A stretch of 64,000 nucleotides of DNA from Xenopus tropicalis (lineage: Eukaryota; Chordata; Amphibia; Anura; Pipidae): positions 77,554,910-77,618,909 of the forward strand of contig NC_030683.2 in the NCBI RefSeq assembly GCF_000004195.4, read 5' to 3'. Positions 1 through 28,100 of this stretch are shown in pieces. The notes beneath the pieces are model-generated. The model saw only the letters and a program-made list of their open reading frames with translations. It was not told the DNA's origin and searched no databases. The translations under genes and the position numbers were made by a program. The stretch's first letter is position 1. Every line of letters starts with the position of its first letter.

Positions 1-1110
1 TAATTTGGTAGATTCTTTACTATCTGTGAGAAGCTCAACCCATAAGGATTCAGCCCCCTCTGTTACCCCCATCACTTCCTCTTTAATATTTGTTTCGGAG
101 GGACAGGGGCAATAGAAAAGGAGGAGGAGTGTGTCTGTTCGTTAAGCAGGAATTAAAAGCAATGTGTAACCCCCAATATTAACTGCCCAGTCATGCGACT
201 CGTTCAACCAAGTTTCAGCAACGCCAGTACCTCCAGCTCTCCCATTTTACCAGTCAGACTCCTTGCATTGGTAAACATACATTTAATACTGGTACCAGCG
301 TGAGAATGACCCATAAACAACATATGGTCCTCCCTGCCATTATCAGTATCCTGAAGCAAGTCTCCTCCCCCATTTTCCCTTACTGTGCCCACTACTTCAT
401 CTATCCTGTCTACCACAGAATTACCTGCTGCACCCCCCCCCCCCCACTCCTAGTTTAAAATCTCCTCCAACCCTCTAGCCATCTTTTCCCCCAAAGCAGC
501 TGCCCCATCATCATTGAGGTGCAGCCCATCCCTGGCAAAGAGCCTTAAGCCGATTGAGAAATCAGCCCAGTTCTCCAGAAACCCAAAGCCCTCCTCCCTG
601 CACCAATCTCTCAGCTCGCATTAATCTCCCTAAGCTCCCGCTGCCTTCTTAACGTTGCTCGTGGCACAGGTAATATCTCTGAGAGAATTACCTTGAAAGT
701 CCTCGCCCTCAACTTCGCACCTAGCTTTTAAAAATCGTTCTTGAGGGCTTCCCCCCCTTCTCTAACTTTGTCATTGGTACCTATGTGTACCAAGACCGCC
801 AGGTCTTCCCCAGCCCCTCCCATCAATTTGTCCACTCGTTCCACCACATGCCGAACCCTAGCACCAGGCAAGCAACACACAGTTCGGTATACAGGGTCTT
901 TGCGACAAATTACCCTATCCACCTTTCTAATAACTGAATCCCCTACAACTATAGCCTTCCTTCCCTTCCTAGCACTACTCCCCCCACCTGTATTAGAGGT
1001 GCCGGCTCCCAGGGTGCTCTGAGAGTCAGCCTGCTCCATACTTGCTAGCCTAGAGCTGTCTTCCCAAACATCTTCACCTAAAGTGGCAAATGTGTTGGTT
1101 TGTACAAGCT
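1..1110 (-). mobile_element. CR1-like LINE fragment: end of ORF1 (SGNH esterase domain) and start of ORF2
   Basis: Read on the minus strand, 1,039-728 gives a 103-codon frame with GDSVIR, CCLPGARVR and HIGTND. These match the blocks of the SGNH/GDSL esterase domain carried by ORF1 of CR1-type LINEs. Further along (about 541-470, after a frameshift) the frame reads RDGLHLNDDG, the expected D..H block, so all catalytic blocks are visible although the frame is broken. Downstream at about 300-204 a frame reads CMFTNARSLTGKMGELEVL, typical of the start of the ORF2 endonuclease. The element continues off the left edge. It is a dead copy: ORF1 is interrupted by frameshifts and stops between 728 and 480. 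A poly-C tract lies at about 432-445. Family assignment to CR1 rests on motif memory, not a search. Confidence 0.7.
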
Positions 1111-2136
1111 GTGAAGGACACAGAAATGAGCAGGGGTAGTATGCAGGAATTATGTTCTTGCTATTGCAAAAAGAAAAAACTCTCAGAAGGCCACGGTGAG
1201 ATACCTGTGCCAGATTTCTGCACCTTGAAATAGCGATTCAGCATGCTGAAAATCTCATTAAAGTTGGTTTTCATGTATCTACATCCAGCAGTCACTGTAT
1301 GATACTGAAGGGTTTTTCATTATCTTGTGGAACGAAGTCTAAAACAACTGAACTTTCAGATTTCTTGAAAATGTTTCACCACTCATCCCAGTGCCTTTTT
1401 CAGTACATCTGAGTGGTAGGGAATTCCCTGGCATTTAAAACCTTAGGCTAAGGACCCACAGAGCAGTTCAGTGGAAACCATTGTAGAGCAGTTAGTCGCC
1501 CATGATAGCAGAGATTTATTGCAGGCGACTGACTGTTGGGTCCGGACTGTGAATGACAGTCACAGACATCCAGTCACAATGGTTCCATTAAACATATTTA
1601 ATTCATTTCAAGAAAAGCCCAGGTGCTTTAGACTTAGCCTATGAAGATTTATCCAGATCATGATATACAGTATATAGTGGAAATATCTCCAACATTATCT
1701 TGGGGAACAAAGCATGCAGAGTTCCTTTCCAATTATTCAGGAATGCAAATCTGTACTATTTCTAGTTCTGTTTCTATATTCAAATCCCACCAATGATGCG
1801 TATGCTTGTAGGATTGGCGCTGTTGTTGCTAAGACGTCCAACAATACCTCCCATGTAGTTCCACTTTTAGCAATCAGGGAGTGGTTAAACAACAGGCTGT
1901 AATTTGAAAAGGAGAAAAGGGAAAACTAGTAGATAAAAAAATTCAGCAGAACTGAACTAAAGTAGCTGTTAACAAGGTCTCTTGGGAACAAGGTCTGCCA
2001 ATGCTACAACCAAAAATGCTCCTTAAAATACCAACACATAGGCCTGTAGTAAAAAAGCCCTATGTGTTAGAAAATAATTTCAGTAACAATCAATAATAAA
2101 ACAAACACAGCAAACTGTTTCTTATTATCTAAGAAA
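1111..2136. other. Intergenic DNA with no recognised gene
   Basis: AT-rich sequence between the CR1-like fragment and the probable 3' end of SRPRA. I see no coding exon, RNA gene or clear repeat boundary here. Confidence 0.4.
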
Positions 2137-2142
2137 TTTATT
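2137..2142 (-). terminator. Candidate distal polyadenylation signal of SRPRA
   Basis: TTTATT on the plus strand is AATAAA in the direction of SRPRA transcription, about 1.2 kb after the stop codon. A second AATAAA at 2,671-2,676 (about 680 bp after the stop) is an equally possible end. Without transcript data the choice is open. Confidence 0.3.
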
Positions 2143-3355
2143 CTCTTATAAATTATTTTAAGTTTTCATGGATTGCGATTCTTATATTGCACATGAGCTT
2201 AGGATGGTGCCACAAAACAATTAACCTAGGAAGAAACAAATGATGAAACCCATTTACTACCAGATGATCCTTCACTTGCATTGTAATGTGGAGTAAGCCT
2301 CCCGAACTTCACAGTGTAAAGCAGAAGTGTACCCTGTTTCTTAGAACTGTGTATTTTTCTTAAGGAGACTGTTTGTGTGCACAGAATATACTTTACTTAT
2401 TGGTCAGTTCAGCATTGTTAGCATGCCTTGTGGTTTCAAATGGTGATTCTCCTGCTATGACTAACAAAGCAGGCTTTTAAATAGGTGAAAAGATTAAATC
2501 CTGTCCACACATATAGTCTATGTAAAGAAAATACATCCTACCTGTAATAAGTTAGATTTGCCTTTAACCACAGCCAACTGGCCAGCACTTGCCAGCTCTA
2601 GGAGTGAAAATGTTGCAGATAGTCTGTCACTGACCTGACTGGCAGCAAGAAATAGTTTTTTGTTTTTTTTTTTATTTTAGGCAACTGTTACTTCAGCTTC
2701 CATCCTAGGCTTGTTGTACAATTAGGTTAAGCTCTTTTGGCTGAGAATAAAACTTTGTATTTTTTACAGTAATATACTGAATAATGAGGGGCAGCTTTAC
2801 TTAGCAGCAAAAATTGTGTGTCTATATTAGGGCGCATTGTCATTGGCTGACTGGCGTAGGCTAACACTGCTAATGAGACAGCACATCCTGAAACCATTAG
2901 AATGCAATAATGCATTGGGAGTAATGGGAGTTCTGCCGCTTACACCAGGCTTTCGGTCTATTGATGTGTTTGTGACTCAAGGACTGCACGGCAGCTTTGT
3001 GCATTGTATCAGATTGTGGACTAGGAAAGGAATCATAATTTTACATAAGATGCTATAAGCAGCATAAAAATGTATAGGTATGAAAGAATAACACTGAGAA
3101 GCAATCTTTTACAGAAGACTGAATTTCCTGGTGAAAAGGTAAATAGTCCAACTAGGGCACATTTAAAGCAGTTCAGGAAACTGGAAGCTGTTTTGCAATA
3201 GCAAATGCCTGTTCGATCAAAGCAAAACCATACACTAATGCCTTCTGGTAAAGTTTTATCTATCATAGTACAAGGGAAGCAAGGACAAGATCGAATGGGG
3301 ACCTCAGCAGCAGTTTGTGGGTTAAACACCCAGCAAGAGCAGAGACCAAACATCA

Positions 3356-18633
<15,278 letters not shown>

Positions 18634-19124
18634 CTTTCACTTTTCTGCGTAGCGACGCCACAGACACAGCTAGATGGTTCCCTTGCGACACGTCAGAGAT
18701 TCACCAGACTAAATGACATCACTTCCACCGAGTACAACGCAATGAGCTGGGAAGGATATCCCCGAAGGTTGACATCTTAGTACACCCACTGAAAGCTAAT
18801 CTGCCATCTTAGTACCCTTGCTCAATGCGCGCCCGCCCTAAAGGTACACCCTTCCGAAGCCATTTTTGTACACCTTCTAGATATGCGCTTTGTTCTTGTA
18901 TATTTATTACTAGATACGATCCTAAAACACGAAGCTGCTGAATACATGAATATAAATAGTCGACGCAATTTCAAAGCCAACCAGACAGTCCTGTAATTGT
19001 GTATGCAAGATTGAATCGAGTTCATCATAATTGGACGTGTGTGGTGTCTCAGGCTGATGACGTAATGTGAAAGTGATGCATTAAACAGCGAGTAGCGGCG
19101 CTGGGTGCCGAGTTGTTAGCTGCT
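18634..19124. promoter_or_regulatory. Divergent SRPRA/FOXRED1 promoter region
   Basis: Only 491 bp separate the two start codons. The region and both first exons are richer in CpG than the surrounding introns. Visible candidate sites: TGACGTAA at 19,058-19,065, one base off the ATF/CREB palindrome and 60 bp upstream of the FOXRED1 ATG; two GCCAT-containing YY1-like sites (GCCATCTTAGT near 18,802 and AAGCCATTTTTG near 18,859); and an ETS-like core CTTCCG near 18,851. There is no TATA box at a sensible position. The divergent pairing is also present in human. The function of individual sites is inference. Confidence 0.7.
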
Positions 19125-22100
19125 ATGTATGTGGGTAGGATGTTTGTCAGTTCATTGAAGTTTCCATGCCTCGGCATCGGAACATGGAAGGGGGCTCGCC
19201 TATTGAGACAGAGGTCGTTCGGTACCAGTGCCTGTGCCTTGAAACAAGATGATTTTATGAAAGGCAAGTTCTAAGCATTTCGCTATTCCTGAACCCAGAT
19301 TTGTCAAAAGGCAAGCCAATGTCAGGCTGTATGCTTATCACCTTCAACCCAATAAATAGCAAAGATAATCAGTCATAGATCGTTTAGAAATTGACTCTGT
19401 AAATTATATTGATTCGGAAAATGGAAATTAGCTGTGCAGTTTACGCTGTACATGTGCATTCTGGAGTTACATTTATTACAAATACAAAAGACTTCTCTAC
19501 GCCTCTCTCAAGCCTGCTGTGTTACCCTGCTTTTTATGTAGCCTTCTAGGCTTTAGTTTTCCCATAAAGCAAGCTGCTCTATCGGTAAGATCTCCTCAAA
19601 CCACCTGCCAAGCTGGAGATGTCTACATTATATTAGGTATCCTTGTGCAGTAAGCATACTCCTATACCTGCACCATGAGAAATAACCATTCTCAGAATGA
19701 AGGTACACAGATGCTTAACAGATTTATTTTTATTACAATATGCATGATAGATTTCCTTAAGGATAGGTTTAGAGGAGTTCTGCTGTAGATTGTAAGCTCT
19801 TTTGGGCAGGGCCCTCTTCACCTCTTGTATCGGTAACTGATTGCTTTATATGTTACTCTGTATGTCCAATGTATGTAGACCACTTATTGTACAGCGCTGT
19901 GGAATATGTTGGCGCTTTATAAATAAATGTTAATGTAATGTAATGTATGGTTAGTTGTTTTGTCTTTTAAGAGATTCATGCTTAAAGGAAATAGCTTACA
20001 CCTCAGTTACCATTTCTTTTTAAGCAGAATAGGAGACACATGACAGCTAGAAAGGTTGTTTTGCCTCTGTTGATATAAGAATGAATAATCCCTAATCCCT
20101 GCTTTATATATTTTGCATTAACAAAGTATGGCATATATGTAACCTACAAATCAATCCTAAAACATTCTTCCTCTGTAAAACCCACAGTTCCATGCAGCCT
20201 GACTGTAGAAGGGAACCTGCGGCGTCCCTGTTTACATGCGCAGCTTGGTGCTGCGCTTTAATGAAAATTAATTTCAGTATTGACACATTAAGAGCAACAG
20301 CATTTTAGGGGAAATGTAAAAAAATTGTAATAAGGTGCATGATTTTAGTTGGTCACTTTGTTTTGTCTTTCGCATCTCTCTAGAACTGGACAAGAACTTT
20401 GTACAGTTCCACAAGAAACTGATGGATAGTCTACCCACCAGTGACTGGAGTCCATTTACACCCATTGGAGACCTACCACCCGAGCGAGTTGATGTAGTCA
20501 TAGTTGGAGGTGGAGTGATGGGATGGTCTATTGCGTATTGGCTAAAACAGAAAGAAAACCGCAGGGGTGCTCTCAGAGTTGTGGTGGTGGAGAGGGATCC
20601 AACAGTAGGTTGCCAAGAAATAATGCATGTGTATTCTTTAATATCTGTGTAGAAGCTATAGACTATGTCATGTGCTGTAGGACAGTTTATATATTAGAGT
20701 TCTACTTTTAAGTATCATAATTAGGGATTCACTGAGTCCAGGATTCTGTATGGAATTGGCCAAGATTCGGCCGAATCCATGCTCCTGGCCGAACCAAATC
20801 AGAATCCTTAAAATCATGTGACATTTTCTCACATAAACATGGAAGTAGAATTTTTTTTGCCGCACGGGGCTATAGAGCATAACTCTTCCGTATCCTAATT
20901 TACATATGCAAATTAGGATTTGGTTCAGTATTCAGACGACTATGAAAATTGTGGATTTGGTGCATCCCTAATAATATATTGCCCATGTCAGAACATGCAA
21001 CAACAGCTACTGTGTAGTTCAGTTTTTTCTGTCACAATCATGCTTTAATTATATCTGTGGTCACCAACACTTCCTACCGTAAACTGATTTTATGAAGGGA
21101 TAGTTGCCTTGGTAAGTATCCCTAAGTTGTCGCTATTATAAAGAAGCTGGTGACATATTTGTGACACAATGCACATCCACTAAAAATTCAATTGCATTTA
21201 ATGGACTTAGGGTAGATAAATGGGAAACAGTAAATTAAGTTTTATGCAGTAAATGGCACTGGGCAGTACATTCACGGACAGCAGGCAACCTTGTGTTAGA
21301 ACAGACTCAAAGTTCATTACATGTGATTAAATAAAGACAACTGAGTAATCTATTAAATTATAAAGGTACGCACCAATGTGATGCTGTACTAGGGTTGGTG
21401 GTATATTTAGCAATAATTGGTTAATGTGAAAGCAAAGTTATGTTTGCCTGTTTGCGAAAGGGTATTGGACCATGTTACTAGTACAGATTGGCTGCCTCAT
21501 ATAGTAAAAAAGTCTTTAAAAATAACTAAACATCTTTTACTCCTGTGCCATAGCTATAGGTTACTTAAACCACCCCCCACAACAAAGTGTAATTAATAGC
21601 CAATATAACCTTACCATCATATTACATAATAATGATTTATGGTGTTGATCCGGTTTACATACAGTGGCATGAGCATGGTGATAAAACTCTTGTGTTCTGG
21701 AGTGCAGGGTTATTCTGCACTTACACTGGTAGTTGCTCAGGCTGCTTCAGGATCAAATCTAGCCTGGCACTTGCATAAAAGGGTGGTTTAGGCACAGAAG
21801 AATCCTTTTTGATTGTTGAGGCAATAACAAATAAGTCTGCAGTTTGTCAGGATCAGTATGACAATTTGACACATATTCTTGGGTTTTTCTTTGAAATTAC
21901 ACTAATATTTACTTAGTAGTACAGTAGATGTGTAACTGTCTCCTGAAAAAGTTGCTGGCATTTGCATGGATAAATTCATTTTAGATGACAAAACTCTAAA
22001 TTTCCCTGTGTGCCCAGTACCCTTAAGTGACAGAAATTAAAGGAAAAGGAAAGGCAAAGTCACCTGGGGATGCCAAAAAGTTAGGCACCACCAAGTGACT

Positions 22101-25100
22101 TTAATCGCTTACCTTCTACCCCGGGCTGGTGCCCCTGAGAGAACAGCACCAGCCTGGGGTACCTGTAGCGAGTGCTTCCTTCTTCCTGAACGATCGCGCG
22201 CACATGCGCAGTAGAGCGAAAAGCCGAACTTTGAACAGAGAAGTCGGCTTTTCACTCTACTGCGCACTCTCAATTGGCTGCAGCGCGAGTAGGAAACGCT
22301 CTTGACAGGTACCCCGGGCTGGTGCTGTTCTCTCCTAACAGGGGCACCAGCCCGCGATTTGTCACTTGGGGGTGCCTAACATTTTGGCACCCCCAAGTGA
22401 CTTAGCCTTTCCTTGTCCTTTAAGAGAACACTATTAAACTCAATATATTCTCTTTCAGATTTGTAATTAGTTTTTCCTCTTGTTCATTCGATTAAGCAAA
22501 TTAGAGCTATATGACCTAAAAGCAGTTTAAAGGACAACTAAAGGTAAAAAAAAATTAAAGCTGCAATTAATGGCAATCAGGTGGACATATACTTACTGTT
22601 AATGATTCATTCTAGTGTTCAGTAGTTTTTGCACAGTGCTCCTTCGTTTGCTAAAAAACTTTCTACCTGTAGTGCAATGCACAGAAAGCTTCTTATTCTT
22701 AATGAAACTTATTTTGGGCGCACGCATGCGCATTCCTTGCTTAAGGCGCCCCAAACATGCGCAGTAGCCAGCTTTCAGTCCTCTGCTGTATTGATGACGC
22801 TTGGGTCACATGACATTTCCGAGTGTTATCATTGACCTCTCTGCCCCTCCTGTCAGCTCACATCGCCAATCACACTTACGCTTCTGCTCAGGGCGTTACT
22901 ATAGCAACGCCCTGAACAGAAGCAACGCTGATTTTTCTCTTTAGTGTAAGAGAGCTGAGGTGCAGTTTAGGCTAGCGAGAGAGCGAGAGTGGGGTCACTA
23001 TGAGGAGCATGGGCAGTACGAAGTATAGGCAGGGGAAGTGACGTGGTCGCAAATAAAATGGCGGCCACGAACTCTGGAAAGAAGCCGATCTTCTATGCAT
23101 AAGTGCAATAATTATGTCGTTATATTTTAAAAAATAAAACAGTGTTTCAGGAGAGGGGGTTTCTTTCTTCTTTAATGTTGCTGAGACATACTTTGCTCTT
23201 TCCTCAGTATTCCCGTGCTTCTACAGTCCTGTCAGCTGGAGGCATACGTCAGCAGTTCTCCCGACCAGAAAATATCCATATGTCACTCTTCTCAGCCCAG
23301 TTTCTGCGAAATATCAATGTAAGGAGAATATTATAGTATCCTTTATACAGTGGTGTGAAAAACTATTTGCCCCCTTCCTGATTTCTTATTCTTTTGCATG
23401 TTTGTCACACTTTAATGTTTCTGCTCATCAAAAACCATTAACTATTAGTCAAAGATAACATAATTGAACACAAAATGCAGTTTTTAAATGAAGGTTTACA
23501 TTATTAAGGGAGAAAAAAAACTCCAAATCTACATGGCCATGTGTGAAAAAGTGATTGCCCCCCTTGTTAAAAAATAACTTAACTGTGGTTTATCAATTTC
23601 AATTTTCAATTTCAATATCAATTTCTGTAGTCACCCCCAGGCCTGATTACTGCCACACCTGTTTCAATCAAGAAATCACTTAAAGGAACAGTAACACAAA
23701 ATTTTCACTTTAAAGAGATCAATTCTAAATACTTTTTTAAAGCTATGTAACATTAAAAAAATGCAATATTGTAAATAGTTTTTTAATAAATTACATTGCC
23801 ACTGACTTACTGGACCAAGCTCAAAAGGCGATACGGCGATGGGGTAGACTTCCGGTTTAATCCGGAAGTTGATTGAGTGCATTCTTCAGAGTCCTTTTTG
23901 AAGTGATTTATAGGCTTCTACTGATCTGGCACAGAGAGGGTAAGGAGAGGGACAGGAGACGGACCTTTTCACCTCTTTCGCTGGGTCTGCGTGTCTGTTA
24001 CGAGGAGCGCTGCCTGAGCCTGCACTGGGAAAGGGAGGGGGTGTAGGGGGATAGGAACGGAAGCAGGCTGCGAGACTTGGGAGAGATGTGCTGCCTGAGC
24101 TCAATAAATCAATGGTAAAGTAATTTTTTTTAAAAAACCACATATACTATTGCAATCTTTGTATGCTATATTTGCTAATAAAAGTATGTATAAAGGATAT
24201 ATTGAATGTAAAAATTTTGTGTTAGATTTCCTTTAAATAGGAGCTACCTGACACAGAGAAGTAGCCCAAAAGCACCTCAAAAGCTAGACATCATGCCAAG
24301 ATCCAAAGAAATTCAGGAACAAATGAGAACAAAAGTAATTGAGATCTATCAGTCTGGTAAAGGTTATAAAGCCATTTCTAAAGCTTTGGGACTCCAGCGA
24401 ACCACAGTGAGAGCCATTATCCACAAATGGCAAAAACATGGAACAGTGGTGAACCTTCCCAGGAGTGGCCGGCCAAAATTACCCCAAGAGCGCAGAGACA
24501 ACTCATCCGAGAGGCCACAAAAGACCCCAGGACAACATCTAAAGAACTGCAGGCCTCACTTGCCTCAATTAAGGTCAGTGTTCACGACTCCACCATAAGA
24601 AAGAGACTGGGCAAAAACGGCCTGCATGGCAGATTTCCAAGGCGCAAACCACTTTTAAGCAAAAAGAACATTATGGCTCGTCTCAATTTTGCTAAAAAAC
24701 ATCTCAATGATTGCCAAGACTTTTGAGAAAATACCTTGTGGACCGACGAGACAAAAGTTGAACTTTTTGGAAGGTGCGTGTCCCGTTACATCTGGCGTAA
24801 AAGTAACACAGCATTTCAGAAAAAGAACATCATACCAACAGTAAAATATGGTGGTGGTAGTGTGATGGTCTGGGGTTGTTTTGCTGCTTCAGGACCTGGA
24901 AGGCTTGCTGTGATAGATGGAACCATGAATTCTACTGTCTACCAAAAAATCCTGAAGGAGAATGTCCGGCCATCTGTTCGTCAACTCAAGCTGAAGCGAT
25001 CTTGGGTGCTGCAGCAGGACAATGACCCAAAACACACCAGCAAATCCACCTCTGAATGTCTGAAGAAAAACAAAATGAAGACTTTGGAGTGGCCTAGTCA

Positions 25101-28100
25101 AAGTCCTGACCTGAATCCTATTGAGATGTTGTGGCATGACCTTAAAAAGGCGGTTCATGCTAGAAAACCCTCAAATAAAGCTGAATTACAACAATTCTGC
25201 AAAGATGAGTGGGCCAAAATTCCTCCAGAGCGCTGTAAAAGACTCGTTGCAAGTTATCGCAAACGCTTGATGGCAGTTATTGCTGCTAAGGGTGGCCCAA
25301 CCAGTTATTAGGTTCAGGGGGCAATTACTTTTTCACACAGGGCCATGTAGGTTTGGATTTTTTTTCTCCCTAAATAATAAAAACCCTCATTTAAAAACTG
25401 CATTTTGTGTTTACTTGTGTTATCTTTGACTAATAGTTACATGTGTTTGATGATCAGAAACATTTTGTGTGACAAACATGCAAAAGAATAAGAAATCAGG
25501 AAGGGGGCAAATAGTTTTTCACACCACTGTATATTGCTGACATATTCCACACTCCTTTGTAGAGATAATCATTTAGTGGCTGCTAGTGAAAAAAGAACAC
25601 ACTGTAGCCAATTATCTTATGTTTAGCTGGCTTATGTTTTGTTTGAGATTTATCTTTTCATCCTAATTCTCTAGAATAAAATTCTGTTTTAGAGTTGATG
25701 TCTAAGGCCAATAACACATCAGGTATTTCATTCGAGTGTAAAGATGGTGTAAAGGAGTCAGACCAAAAGCACCTTGTGCCATAGCCCTAAATAAATTGTT
25801 TTTGGTTTGCAGGAACATCTTGGTGTTGTCAATGAGGATCATATAGACATTCAGTTTAACCCATCGGGATACCTCTTTTTGGCCAGTGAAGAAGGTGCTA
25901 CTGTAATGGAGGAAAACTACAATGTCCAGAGGTAACTGCAGCATGGTTAATTTTAATTCCATACCTCTGTCTCTGGGTAGAGGAGTTGCAGAGGGTTATT
26001 TCCATGTTTTTTTTCTGGACTACACATATATGATCAATAACAGTGATAAGCAACATTGTAATTGTAAGAAAGCAAGATTAGGATTTTTTTTTTTTTTTGC
26101 CTCCCCCCCATAGAGAGTGTGGAGCCCAAGTAACACTTCTGTCACCACATCAGTTGAAGAAGAAGTTTCCCTGGGTCAATACAAATGGTGTGGCACTTGC
26201 TTCCTATGGTGGGTTCTCTCATTTCACAGAAATAACACTACAAACATTGATTCCGGACATGCGATATATAGATATAGAACCTGTTATCCAGAATGCTTGG
26301 GTTCTGGAGGTTTCCGGATAAGTGGTTTTTCCATAAATTGAATCGCATAACTTAGGTCTACCAAAATCATTTAAATATTAATCAAACCCAATTACTCAAA
26401 ATTGTTTAATTTTAAATTTGAATTATTTGATTAAAATGGAGTCTATGGGAGATGGCTTTCCGGTAATTTGTTCTAGATAACTGGTTTCTAAATAATTGAT
26501 GCCATACCTGTGTATTATTTGTCATAAATTTTAGATTTTAAAGGACAAGGAAAGAAATGATTGCTGTATTCACTGAAGTGTATTTAATTTACATTAGGCT
26601 TAGAAAATGAAGGTTGGTTTGACCCTTGGACGCTGCTCAATGCTTTCCGGAGAAAAGCTCTCTCTATGGGGGTTTACCATTGCCATGGGGAGGTAACAGG
26701 TACTTAGCTCCTTTTTTTTTCCTCTAGTTTAACTTCTAATTGTACAATCCTAGTAATATGTAGTTGTAGAATTATCTAGCATCTCTTTTCCCCAGGTGCA
26801 CATGGCATTTAGAGGGAGTGGGATACTTACAAAGTCTAAGTCTCCATATTACTACTAGGGCATACAAAATTTAAGTAAAGACCAGTATTGCCCCTAACAA
26901 CATATCTGGTCTATAATTGCAGATTTCAGCACCACTAAGCGTGAAATGATGACTGCAGATGGTGACCCTGTGACATTCAGTAGGATCGGACATGTTACTG
27001 TAAGTCCTGAGAACTCTGTTCAGACAACTGCTATAAATAGTAAGTTAGGCTGTTTGTGGGTAGGGTTTACTGCATTTTGTATTTAGTGTTGAAATAATGC
27101 TTAAGTTTTCCAATAAAAGAAATGGGGAACATTGAACTCAAAGAATGCAAATACTTACTAAAATTACACATAACCGTTTCCAGAGAGTGAAGTAGGGATC
27201 GGAGAGGGACAATTAATCCAGGTGGGACTTAAAAGTTTCAGGCCGGAGGGGATGCCCAGGAAATTGACATAACTGTCGGTAGAGGTCCTTAAACATGCTA
27301 TGAGGGATATCTCAACAACAAATTGTTTCAATTTTACATTTGTTCTTCTTGAATATTAACATTAATAACAAGAAAAGCTCAAGCTGCATCATTTCGTGTT
27401 TTGTGTTTTTGATTGTAGGTACTAATGCCAAATAGCCTAGAGAGCCAAAATGTAGAGTGTGCCCTAGTGATCAATGCAGCTGGTGCCTGGTCCTCAAATG
27501 TTGCTGAATTGGCTGGGATAGGTATCGGGCCATCAGATTCATTAGAATCGGTAAAGCTTCCTGTGGAGCCCAAAAAGAGGTAAAGGTTTTAATATAATGA
27601 GATTTCTCTGGCTCTGTGGCCACTCCAACTATTTGCCAGAACCCACTCAAAGAATTCACACATCCTATTCACAGCATTTTTTCTGATGCAGAACACTCTA
27701 AATGACCATTATTTATTAATAGCCTACATCGTGGCCCTTGGAGCTAGAAAGAAAGTCACTGTCAGCTGCTAATGGGAATGGATCTTTTCATATGTGTACA
27801 TTGTTACAACTCTTACCAATTAAAGCCACGTATTAATGTTAAATAGGTTTGGCATAAGGGAAGATGGTGTCCCCCAAAACAGTAAACCAAAACTGAGTTT
27901 ATAGCCATAATTTAACTTTGCTATCTTCTTTCTATGCCAGATATATATTTGTGGTTCACTGCCCTGATGGACCTGGACTGGACTGCCCATTGCTGATTGA
28001 CAGTTCAGGAGTCTATTTCAGGAGAGAAGGACTTGGAGGCAACTATATAGCAGGAAAATCCCCAACTGAGGTAAAAAGAATCACAGAAAAGTAAGGTGCT

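Larger units (their letters stand above)
23348..25529 (+). mobile_element. Tc1/mariner transposon, lightly damaged, in FOXRED1 intron 3
   Basis: TA flanks both ends. The terminal inverted repeats are about 215 bp, start CAGTGGTGTGAAAAACT, and differ at only a few positions between ends. The spacing of the internal repeat (GTGTGAAAAAGTGATTGCC) matches IR/DR-type ends. The transposase reads from about 24,293 to 25,314. A 549-bp MITE interrupts the left part at 23,684-24,232. Confidence 0.9.

Noticed and set aside
26692..26699. FOXRED1 exon 6 donor at GGGGAG/GTAACA
   Set aside because: Using it puts a stop shortly after the next acceptor; the later donor ACAG/GTACTT keeps the frame and the expected GEVT sequence.
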